Below are positions 17,500-24,484 of a stretch of 64,000 nucleotides of DNA, in pieces. The stretch's first letter is position 1. Each line of letters begins with the position of its first letter. The notes under the pieces were generated by a model. The model was not told where the DNA came from and ran no database searches. It was given only the letters and a program-made list of their open reading frames with translations. A program made the position numbers and the translations under genes. Origin of the DNA: an uncultured Cryomorphaceae bacterium (GTDB taxonomy: Bacteria; Bacteroidota; Bacteroidia; Flavobacteriales; Schleiferiaceae); contig CAKZJV010000007.1 in assembly GCA_937120475.1 (NCBI GenBank), positions 2,372,068-2,436,067 on the forward strand, written 5' to 3'.

Positions 17500-18087
17500 T
17501 TAGAAAATACAAAGAGGCGGTGTACGTCCATTGGAACACGATTCACAATTATCGGAATAAACTAAGGATGGATTGATACACGCAGAGCAATCAGGTGTGT
17601 AAAAATGACCGGGGCATTCACACGCTTCACTGTTGGCATGCACGTAAAATTTGTATTCAGGAGTGGCGGGATCATCAGAACTTATCGTAATTTCTGCCAT
17701 CGCCACCCCGTATTTCACTCTTGTAAATGAAATACCGATGCTGGTGGTGGCTCCGGGAGCTACGGTTGCTGCGGGATTTGTAGTGATCGAAAAGAAGTTA
17801 GCCGAACTGATATTGGTGATCTGGGCGTTGCTAATATTGAGGTTGGATGCACCATTGTTACGGATTAGAAAAAATACGGTTGAATCAGGAATATTGCTGA
17901 AAGTCCGCGTGCCCTGGTAAACGCCAAAATAGGTTTTAAGCTGGCTTGTTACGTTTATTTGGTTAGAGGGAATGTTATTTCCATTTCCTTCAATCATAAT
18001 ATTCTGTGCGTAAACCGGGGAGCTCACGAAAAACAGGAACATCAGTCCCTGAAAACACGGTTTCATAAAAGAATTGATGGCATTCAT
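17500..18087 (-). CDS. Secreted choice-of-anchor-D (ASPM/SPD-2/Hydin-like) protein with Cys-rich tail
   Basis: A 195-residue protein. The signal peptide ends VYAQ (about 28). One Ig-like ASH/choice-of-anchor-D domain follows (about 50-150): FLIRNNGASNLNISNAQI, FSITTNPAATVAPGATTSIGISF, MAEITISSDDPATPEYKF. The last 45 residues are rich in cysteine (eight Cys in an EGF-like pattern ending GRTPPLCIF). It lacks a T9SS domain. It is co-directional with cassette 1 and lies in its presumed transcript, so it may be exported with it. No binding partner can be named. Confidence 0.82.
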   Translation of the reverse strand: MNAINSFMKPCFQGLMFLFFVSSPVYAQNIMIEGNGNNIPSNQINVTSQLKTYFGVYQGTRTFSNIPDSTVFFLIRNNGASNLNISNAQITNISSANFFSITTNPAATVAPGATTSIGISFTRVKYGVAMAEITISSDDPATPEYKFYVHANSEACECPGHFYTPDCSACINPSLVYSDNCESCSNGRTPPLCIF

Positions 18088-18100
18088 GGTATCCTTAAGT

Positions 18101-18316
18101 TTAGATTATACATTTCCTTTTAAATGTGGTGATGCTTCCTAAAAAGTGGTGAACCGGAAAATAATGATGCAAGGGCGACCAATGGAAAGTATGGTTTGTT
18201 TGTAAGATAGAAGTAGCGTGGGTAGTGAAAACCAATTGGGCTTTCAAGCTACAGCTAACTAAAATAAATGCCGTAAACAAAGTGACTTTAAAACTGGCTC
18301 GTAGCTCTTTTTTCAT
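18101..18316 (-). CDS. Short ORF with signal peptide, first in the cassette 1 transcript
   Basis: A 71-residue ORF. Residues 1-27 look like a good signal peptide (basic start, hydrophobic core FKVTLFTAFILVSC, end LKAQ). The rest is His-rich and resembles no known domain. Its start lies 31 nt from a GATTTTTG -7 box, the same relation (25-29 nt) seen between -7 box and start codon in cassettes 2-4, which supports translation. It may be a genuine small secreted protein or the 5' remnant of a lost larger gene whose frame has decayed. Confidence is limited because nothing downstream resembles a family. Confidence 0.4.
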   Translation of the reverse strand: MKKELRASFKVTLFTAFILVSCSLKAQLVFTTHATSILQTNHTFHWSPLHHYFPVHHFLGSITTFKRKCII

Positions 18317-18346
18317 GGCGCACCGATCTTCATTTGGTCAAGGCAT

Positions 18347-18408
18347 CAAAAATCTAAGAATGACCCTATGCAACCTAAAAAACACGATCTACATTTAATC
18401 TACATTTA
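18347..18408 (-). promoter_or_regulatory. Cassette 1 promoter with class A direct-repeat operator
   Basis: On the minus strand GATTTTTG (18347-18354) is the -7 box, with TTTA 21 nt upstream. A perfect tandem of the 11-mer ATCTACATTTA lies at 18387-18397 and 18398-18408. The TCTAC cores are 11 bp apart and begin 33 nt beyond the -7 box. Cassette 2 shows the same -7 sequence, core, period and 33-nt distance. The position fits an activator site near -60; the likely binder is the adjacent class A regulator. Confidence 0.65.
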
Positions 18409-18572
18409 GTGTAATGGGTTTATTAACAGTCAAATAAAAATATTCAAAGTAGAAATACGGCCAATGGCTATTTCCTGCGTACGACAGGTTTGGGAGCTGA
18501 AGAGGATGTTAGGATTGCAGTGTTTAAATAGATTTAATGGTGTGGTGAATCCTTAAAGACACAGTCCTGTTT

Positions 18573-20348
18573 TTAACCCGCAATACTTTCGAAAAAGACC
18601 TCCAGGCTTTGCTCCTGCTCCAGCTTTAATTTTTTCTTAAGGCGGTATTTAGATTGATTTACACTGGTACGGCTTATACCTAACAATGCTGCTATTTCCT
18701 GGCTGCTCATACCGGTTTTTACCAGGGTGGCCAGGCGTTTTTCCTTTTGGGTAAGCGAAGGGTTTAGTTGGAGGAGGCTTGCTATAAAATGAGGGTGCAG
18801 TTTGGTAAAGCTTTGGTCAAAGTGAGCCCAATCCTTTTCCTGGTGTCCATAGCCTTTTAATGTTCTTTTGAGGTTGACCAGGGTAGGTTCCGTCAGGCTG
18901 TTAACCTGTTCCCTTATCTGATCAATTTTATCGGTATGCCGTATAAGTTGAACACTTTGGGCCATCAGTTCCCTTTTTTGGTGATCCAACTCCTGCTCGG
19001 CAAGCTGCCGCTGGGCCGATTCTACTTCCGCCAGGGCTTCTGCGTTAGCCTTGGCTGCCAGGGCCCGCTGTGCTTTGGTTTTCTGAAAAGCCGAGTAAAT
19101 GAAAACCGCTATAACCACCAAAAAAAACGTCAGCAGGGCAATTGCATAGTAAACCTGACTTTGAAGTTTTTCTTTTTTAGCTTCCAGCTTTAGGGTTTCC
19201 AGTTCCAATTGTTTTTGCCGGTTTCTGAAATTAATTTCCAACTGATTCATTTTACCGATGCGGTTCTTTTTTTGAAAGGCACGGTAGGTTTCGAGGTATT
19301 GCTTGTAGTATTCAGCGGAAGTAGCGAGTTCACCTTTGTCTTTATAAATATCCGCCAAAACCTCCAGAGCCCTCAATTGGTGGGATAAAATGTTGGTTTG
19401 CCGGGCGAGTACCAGAGCCTGGTTTACATGAAATATGGCTTGCTCATAATTTTTCTCACTGCGATGTACCGCAGCCAGGTTATTATACGCATTGATCCGT
19501 TGATCGGGGTCTTTTACAATTTCCAGGGCTTCCGTGTATAAAGCCTTGGCCCGGGCGTAGTTTTTTTCATCGCTATACACCTCACCCAGGTCATTATAAT
19601 TGGTAGCGATCCAGTCCTGATTGTTGATTTCCCGGGCCAGTTTCAGCGATTGCTCTAAATAGTAAACGGCACTGTCGGGCTGGCTGAGTTGGTAAGAGGT
19701 ATAGCCCAGGCGATTGAGTGCCGCAGTTTGCCTTTCCCGGTGGTGATGTTGAAGAGCCAGACCTAAAGCCTGGTGAAAGTAGCTTTTGGCAATACTGTAA
19801 ATTCCTGCCGCACGGTTGACTTCACCCAGCAAGTGAATGTTTTTAATGTTCAGGGCAGGATCTTCCTTAAGATAGGGATGGGCCTGGGCTTCAAAAAGAA
19901 AAGTTTGAGCAGGCTCATAATTTCCGAGGTAGTAATAGGACAAGGCCAGTTGGTACAGGGAGAGCACCCCATAACGGGAGTGGTGGTTCCGGAAGTATTC
20001 CAAAGGGCTGGATAATACGGTAATGGCCGAATCAAAGCGCGAGAGGTTTACCAAACTTTTACCGGCCCAAAGTAGCGCTGCATTGGCCCGGGCCGTATCG
20101 CCCTGATTACGGGCCACTTTAAATAATGCCAGGGATTCTTTCAGGCCCTTGCCCGGTGCAACGTCAGCCCACAATTCGCAACTATCCAGGCGGTTACTGA
20201 GCTGGGTTTTCGCTGATGTTGTCTGGCAGGAAGCCCTCAAAGGAAGCAACAGGCCAGCGAAAAAGACCATCGCTAAGAGTATGTTCGGGCTGTGCACAGC
20301 GTGGGATTTGTATCCGGAGCGCCTTGTAAGGGGTTTTGTCTTTCGCAT
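18573..20348 (-). CDS. Class A membrane TPR regulator with C-terminal LuxR-like helix-turn-helix
   Basis: A 591-residue protein starting at ATG 20348, chosen over TTG 20360 because GGAGGAG stands 3 nt before it. A signal peptide or first membrane segment (about 22-42) is followed by some seven TPR units (for example ALSYYYLGNYEPAQTFLFEA, NDLGEVYSDEKNYARAKALY). A membrane helix at about 400-420 precedes a coiled coil (QRQLAEQELDHQKREL) and an HTH at about 535-570 (GMSSQEIAALLGISRTSVNQ). The topology predicts periplasmic TPRs and a cytoplasmic DNA-binding domain, a one-component transmembrane regulator. It shares its C-terminal 100 residues closely with the gene at 27485. Its presumed target is the cassette 1 promoter downstream. 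Confidence 0.88.
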   Translation of the reverse strand: MRKTKPLTRRSGYKSHAVHSPNILLAMVFFAGLLLPLRASCQTTSAKTQLSNRLDSCELWADVAPGKGLKESLALFKVARNQGDTARANAALLWAGKSLVNLSRFDSAITVLSSPLEYFRNHHSRYGVLSLYQLALSYYYLGNYEPAQTFLFEAQAHPYLKEDPALNIKNIHLLGEVNRAAGIYSIAKSYFHQALGLALQHHHRERQTAALNRLGYTSYQLSQPDSAVYYLEQSLKLAREINNQDWIATNYNDLGEVYSDEKNYARAKALYTEALEIVKDPDQRINAYNNLAAVHRSEKNYEQAIFHVNQALVLARQTNILSHQLRALEVLADIYKDKGELATSAEYYKQYLETYRAFQKKNRIGKMNQLEINFRNRQKQLELETLKLEAKKEKLQSQVYYAIALLTFFLVVIAVFIYSAFQKTKAQRALAAKANAEALAEVESAQRQLAEQELDHQKRELMAQSVQLIRHTDKIDQIREQVNSLTEPTLVNLKRTLKGYGHQEKDWAHFDQSFTKLHPHFIASLLQLNPSLTQKEKRLATLVKTGMSSQEIAALLGISRTSVNQSKYRLKKKLKLEQEQSLEVFFESIAG

Positions 20349-20472
20349 GTACTCCTCCAATTACCAGTTGAAAAGACTAAACTATTACCTCGGTTAATTC
20401 AGTTACTGGGCAAGGAAAGTACAAGATTAAAGAAAATCAACTATTGCCAAAACAAGCTTGGCCCGATAAACT

Positions 20473-21438
20473 TTAGGTCATGAAGTTGATAATCTGAAAA
20501 TACAGGGGCATACCCAGCGTAATATTAAAAGGGAAGGTAATGGCCAGGGCCATGGGAATATATAGACCAGGGTTAGCATTGGGGATGGCCATTTTCATGG
20601 CAGCCGGAACTGCGATGTAGGAAGCGCTGGCCGCCAGAATAGCGAAGAGTAGACGGTCACCGGGGCTGTCCGTTACCACCGAACTAATCATTGCTACTAT
20701 GATGCCGTTCAGCAGGGGAACAACGATGGCAAAGGCCAGAGGAAAAACCCCGTTCTTCCAGAAGGCGGAAAGTTTTTTACCGCTGGTAATACCCATATCC
20801 AGCAGAAAAACGGCCAGGAAACCCTTAAAGATATCGGTGGTAAAGGGCTCAATACCCCTTGCCTGGGCATCGCTGGAAACGTAACCGATCAGCAGGCTAC
20901 CGGCAATGAGGAATACGCTGCCATTGGTTACCGAGTGCTTAACAATGGATGTGAGGGATAGCTTTTCGGCCTTATGCCTTCGAAACCATGACATCAGAAG
21001 AACACCTACAATAATGGCCGGAGCTTCCATTAAGGCCATTACGGCAATCATATATCCCCCGAATTCCACGTTCAGGGATTCCAAATAAGCCACGCAGGTT
21101 ACGAAGGTAACGGCACTTACCGAGCCATAGGCCGCAGCAATGGCCCCGGCATTCTCGGTGCCCAGGCGTTTGCGAAGTATGAAAAAGGAATATAAGGGCA
21201 CACTAACCGCCAGCACAATACCAAAAAGCAATATCCATAAAATGCCCAGGGTCAGCTCACTATGAGCCAGCTCATGCCCTCCCTTAAAACCAATGGAAAA
21301 CAAGAGATACAGGGAGATAAATTTGGAAGAGCTCTCCGGGATCGCCAGGTCACTCTTGAATTGAACGGCCAACAGGCCAAGGAGAAAAAAAAGTAAGGCA
21401 GGGTTGGTAAGGTTATCCAGTAAAAAGTCCAGGCTCAT
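20473..21438 (-). CDS. sbtA: Sodium-dependent bicarbonate transporter family permease
   Basis: A 321-residue protein with about ten membrane helices in two inverted halves, of the SbtA (former DUF897) family. Conserved pieces include YLLFSIGFKGGHELAHS near the N-terminus, GSVSAVTFVTCVAYLE in the middle and ASASYIAVPAAMKMAIPNANPGLYIPMALAITFPFN near the C-terminus. Known members take up bicarbonate with Na+. No carboxysome or RuBisCO gene is nearby, so the likely use is supply of bicarbonate for anaplerotic carboxylation or pH control. A strong hairpin separates it from the upstream coiled-coil gene. Confidence 0.88.
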   Translation of the reverse strand: MSLDFLLDNLTNPALLFFLLGLLAVQFKSDLAIPESSSKFISLYLLFSIGFKGGHELAHSELTLGILWILLFGIVLAVSVPLYSFFILRKRLGTENAGAIAAAYGSVSAVTFVTCVAYLESLNVEFGGYMIAVMALMEAPAIIVGVLLMSWFRRHKAEKLSLTSIVKHSVTNGSVFLIAGSLLIGYVSSDAQARGIEPFTTDIFKGFLAVFLLDMGITSGKKLSAFWKNGVFPLAFAIVVPLLNGIIVAMISSVVTDSPGDRLLFAILAASASYIAVPAAMKMAIPNANPGLYIPMALAITFPFNITLGMPLYFQIINFMT

Positions 21439-21470
21439 AAAGAAACAGGCTTAGCGATTGGGGAAAATTT

Positions 21471-21506
21471 AGTCCGGCCTCCGGAAATGTTGCGGAGGCC
21501 GGAACT
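21471..21506 (-). terminator. Strong hairpin between the coiled-coil gene and sbtA
   Basis: TCCGGCCTCCG (21473-21483) pairs perfectly with CGGAGGCCGGA (21493-21503) over a 9-nt loop, extended by AGT/ACT with one bulge. On the minus strand it is followed by AAATTTT. It should end transcription from icd and the coiled-coil gene before sbtA. Confidence 0.75.
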
Positions 21507-21513
21507 AAAGATT

Positions 21514-21807
21514 TTAGGCATCCAGGCTTTCGTTGTGGTGGATATTCATGCGCACTTCGCAGGAAATCTCAATTTCAGCCTCTTCACCTTGCAGCGAGCT
21601 GAAGTGGTTCCGCAGGAAATCCTGCTCGGCTTCCAGCTCAGCCACCCTTTTCTTTAAAGCGGTGGTGTCGCTGCCAAAGCGCTCTTCCAGTGAAAAAATC
21701 TTCTGCTTCAGAAAACGGATCTTGTCACATACCAGTGAGAGCAATACTTCACGTGCATCCTCTATTCCGTAGGTGCTGTCGATTAATCTAAATTGGTGTG
21801 ATTTCAT
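21514..21807 (-). CDS. Small coiled-coil protein, unknown function
   Basis: A 97-residue protein. I use ATG 21807, which lies after the icd stop, rather than the longer frame from 21885 that runs back into icd. The sequence is almost wholly helical: a short N-terminal region (KSHQFRLIDSTYGIEDAREVL) and heptad-rich helices at about 30-75 (DKIRFLKQKIFSLEERF, ALKKRVAELEAEQDFL). The C-terminal end is acidic and His-containing. No known family is recognised. It sits directly downstream of icd with a 31-nt gap and ends before a strong hairpin, so it is probably co-transcribed with icd. Confidence 0.75.
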   Translation of the reverse strand: MKSHQFRLIDSTYGIEDAREVLLSLVCDKIRFLKQKIFSLEERFGSDTTALKKRVAELEAEQDFLRNHFSSLQGEEAEIEISCEVRMNIHHNESLDA

Positions 21808-21838
21808 AATGATACATTTTAAATGATGAGAGAGTTTA

Positions 21839-23278
21839 TTATTGTCCTTGTCCGAGTGAGTAGCGTCTTTCACCGTCAAACTCATAAAGGTTTTCGGTTT
21901 TAATCACATCGATGTTGGCGTTCAGGGCCTCACGTAGCAGTATCGGAATACTTTCACGCAGCGCAGGGTTACCGTTTTCCACCTCAAAGCGGCAGCGCCA
22001 GTGATCGGTGCAGAACGTTTCCTCAAAGCCGTTGGGCCACACTTTTACGCCCCGGTTGGTGATCATGGAAAGGCGGATATCACGGTTTAAGCGTTGCAGC
22101 AGAACCGCCAGTTCGTTGGCATCGGAACCTTTCCAGTCCACAAAAACATCAACGCCTTTGAGCTTTTTACTGGCCGCCTTGGCGCGCTGGTAAATGGGGA
22201 TCTGTATTTGAACGTCTTTATCAAATTCTACCGCGCTCAGTTTTTCGGGCTTTTGACCCAGGTGGGCCACTACCGCTTCAGCAAAGGCACGGGTACCCAG
22301 CTTTTGAGTGCTTACCCCTTCTTTGAAAATGTCAGGAGTGTGGAGGCCTTTTTCGATGGCACACAACCAGGCGTTATTGATCTTTTCAGCCACATCCTGT
22401 TGCCCGATGTGGTTGAGCATCATTACCGCAGCGCGGATGAGCCCGGAGGGGTTGGCCATATCTTTTCCGGCAATATCGGGAGCTGAACCGTGAATCGCTT
22501 CGAACATGGCGCAACTGGCTCCTATATTGGCGGTTCCGGCCAAACCTACCGAACCTGATATTTGAGCGGTTATGTCAGAAACAATGTCCCCGTACAGATT
22601 GGGCATTACCACCACATCGAACATTTCAGGCGTATCCGCCAGGCGGGCCGCACCTATATCGATAATCCAGCTGTCGGATTCAATGTCCGGATATTCGGCT
22701 GCAATTTCTTTAAACACCCGGTGGAAGAGGCCATCGGTATGCTTCATAATATTATCCTTGGTGAAGCAGCTCACCTTTTTACGTTTGTAGAGCCGTGCAT
22801 ATTCGAAGGCATAGCGAATGATCTTCTCGCTGCCGGGGCGGGTAATCAGCTTCAGGCATTGTACCACCTCATCGGTTTGCTGGTGCTCGATACCGGCATA
22901 AAGGTCTTCTTCATTTTCACGAATCACCACCACGTCCATCTCCGGGTGTTTGGTTCGTACAAAGGGATGAAAGCTGTTGCAGGGCCTGATGTTGGCAAAT
23001 AGTCCCAGACTTTTGCGCATGGTAACATTCAGGCTTTTATAACCTCCGCCCTGTGGAGTGGTGATCGGTGCTTTTAGAAACACCTTATTTTGGCGTATGG
23101 AGTTCCAGGCCGATTGATCTATACCACTGGTGTTACCATTGAGATATACTTTTTCACCTACCTCAATTTGTTCGTATTCCAGCCGGGCTCCGGCTGCTTT
23201 TAGTACGGTGAGGGTGGCTTCCATGATTTCCGGTCCGATCCCGTCCCCATGAGCTACGGTTATTTTCTTTACTTCCAT
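21839..23278 (-). CDS. icd: NADP-dependent isocitrate dehydrogenase
   Basis: Converts isocitrate to 2-oxoglutarate with NADPH formation in the citric acid cycle. The 479-residue product is of the isocitrate/isopropylmalate dehydrogenase superfamily with a C-terminal extension as in the alphaproteobacterial/Bacteroidota type. GDGIGPEIM opens the protein, VVIRENEEDLYAGIEH holds the Arg/Tyr substrate region, DNIMKHTDGLF the conserved Lys, MPNLYGDIVSDI the metal-binding Asp region, and EAIHGSAPDIAGKDMANP the cofactor loop. It is divergent from a LysR-type regulator, an arrangement that often marks regulation, though the target is not shown. Confidence 0.95.
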   Translation of the reverse strand: MEVKKITVAHGDGIGPEIMEATLTVLKAAGARLEYEQIEVGEKVYLNGNTSGIDQSAWNSIRQNKVFLKAPITTPQGGGYKSLNVTMRKSLGLFANIRPCNSFHPFVRTKHPEMDVVVIRENEEDLYAGIEHQQTDEVVQCLKLITRPGSEKIIRYAFEYARLYKRKKVSCFTKDNIMKHTDGLFHRVFKEIAAEYPDIESDSWIIDIGAARLADTPEMFDVVVMPNLYGDIVSDITAQISGSVGLAGTANIGASCAMFEAIHGSAPDIAGKDMANPSGLIRAAVMMLNHIGQQDVAEKINNAWLCAIEKGLHTPDIFKEGVSTQKLGTRAFAEAVVAHLGQKPEKLSAVEFDKDVQIQIPIYQRAKAASKKLKGVDVFVDWKGSDANELAVLLQRLNRDIRLSMITNRGVKVWPNGFEETFCTDHWRCRFEVENGNPALRESIPILLREALNANIDVIKTENLYEFDGERRYSLGQGQ

Positions 23279-23326
23279 TTCCGTTGGGTTTTTGATTACG
23301 GCAGCAAAGTAAGGGGGAATGATTCA

Positions 23327-23362
23327 TATATTTGCATTTATATTTATAATGAAAAGCATAAA
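23327..23362 (+). promoter_or_regulatory. lysR-side -7 box and T-N11-A-like dyad in the icd/lysR gap
   Basis: TATATTTG at 23327-23334 matches the -7 consensus and would start lysR with a leader of about 30 nt; no -33 TTTG stands at the right distance. TTTAT (23343-23347) and ATAAA (23358-23362) form a dyad with a 10-nt centre, similar to LysR-type operators. It could be the autoregulatory site. Confidence 0.4.
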
Positions 23363-23370
23363 TAATTTTT

Positions 23371-24270
23371 ATGAATTACACCCTGCACCAGCTAAGAGTG
23401 TTCCTGGAAGTGGTTAAGCAAGAAAGTGTTACCCGGGCTGCGGAAGAGCTCCACATGACGCAACCGGCCCTTTCTATCCAACTGAAAAACTTTCAGGGGC
23501 AGTTTGAAATTCCTTTGACGGAAGTAATAGGCCGCAAGCTGTACATCACCGAATTTGGAAGAAGTATTGCTGGAATGGCCCAAAGAGTATTGGATGAAGC
23601 GGACCAGATCCGTTATAAAACCAGGGAATACGGAGATCTGCTTACCGGCAAGCTCAGTCTTTCCTCGGCTTCCACCGGCAAATACGTGGCCCCTTACTTC
23701 CTAAGTGGATTTTTGAAAGAGCACAGCGGTATTGACCTGGTGCTGGACGTAACCAATAAAAGCCGCGTAATGGAGAGCCTGGTGAAGAATGAAATTGATT
23801 TTGCCCTCGTGTCAGTAATACCAGAAGGAGTGGATGTGTATGAGGAGCCCTTGTTACAAAACCATTTATACCTGGTGGGTAAGCAGGCCCAAATGGACGA
23901 AGAGAAGCCCTTTATTTTCAGGGAAGAAGGCTCCGCCACCCGTAAAGCGATGGACCAATACCTTGGGGGCCGGGAAAAAAGGAAAAGAATGGAACTCACC
24001 TCTAATGAAGCGGTGAAGCAGGCGCTCCTTGCCGATTTAGGTTATTCCATTATCCCGTTGATCGGGATGCACCACGAGTTATCATCCGGTGAGTTGCATA
24101 TTGTGGAAGCACCTGACCTGCCTATAGTTACCACCTGGCGGCTGATCTGGCTCAAGAGCAAAAAGTTATCACCGGTAGCGCAAGCCTACTTGGAGTTTGT
24201 GCGCGAGCATAAGCAGGAGGTTATCCAAACTTCCTTTCGTTGGTACGTGCAGTACCTGGAAGAGGTTTAG
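23371..24270 (+). CDS. LysR family transcriptional regulator
   Basis: A 299-residue LysR-type protein. The N-terminal winged HTH (about 1-60: LHQLRVFLEVVKQESVTRAAEELHMTQPALSIQLKNF) is textbook. The effector domain (about 90-295) has the usual two-lobed periplasmic-binding-like pattern. Divergence from icd and proximity to sbtA suggest control of carbon metabolism; the family includes CbbR/CmpR regulators of carbon fixation and bicarbonate uptake, but I cannot place it there from sequence alone. Its 3' end overlaps the convergent small gene of cassette 2 by 4 bp. Confidence 0.93.
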   Translation: MNYTLHQLRVFLEVVKQESVTRAAEELHMTQPALSIQLKNFQGQFEIPLTEVIGRKLYITEFGRSIAGMAQRVLDEADQIRYKTREYGDLLTGKLSLSSASTGKYVAPYFLSGFLKEHSGIDLVLDVTNKSRVMESLVKNEIDFALVSVIPEGVDVYEEPLLQNHLYLVGKQAQMDEEKPFIFREEGSATRKAMDQYLGGREKRKRMELTSNEAVKQALLADLGYSIIPLIGMHHELSSGELHIVEAPDLPIVTTWRLIWLKSKKLSPVAQAYLEFVREHKQEVIQTSFRWYVQYLEEV

Positions 24271-24470
24271 AGGTTTTGCCGGTAACGACCCGGGCCTTTC
24301 TTCCGGTGATACGCCTTCTTTCCCCCGTACAAAGCACCCGCTGCGATGAGGACCTCTATGAAACCAAAAGGCGTAGGCGCATCCGGTTCCTCGGGCTGTG
24401 CAGAAGCCCTAAAAGATATCAGGATTAGTAAGGAGAGCGTAAGCGCATATTTTTTAAAGCAGACCATCAT
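24267..24470 (-). CDS. Cassette 2 small secreted peptide (PDAPTPFG family)
   Basis: A 67-residue protein, the longest of the five copies. The signal peptide (1-25, ending ASAQ) is followed by PEEPDAPTPFG, the hydrophobic stretch FIEVLIAAGALYGG and a basic tail KKAYHRKKGPGRYRQNL. The last several residues are not found in the other copies and are read from DNA that also encodes the end of lysR on the other strand, so the cassette abuts lysR without any spacer. The gap to the large gene is 14 nt. Start could be either of two adjacent ATGs. Confidence 0.87.
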   Translation of the reverse strand: MMVCFKKYALTLSLLILISFRASAQPEEPDAPTPFGFIEVLIAAGALYGGKKAYHRKKGPGRYRQNL

Positions 24471-24484
24471 GTTGTTTTTTAAGG

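Noticed and set aside
18387-18408. LytTR-type operator
   Set aside because: TACATTT repeats recall LytTR sites, but no LytTR regulator is nearby and the spacing matches the cassette 2 repeat beside an HTH regulator of the same class instead.
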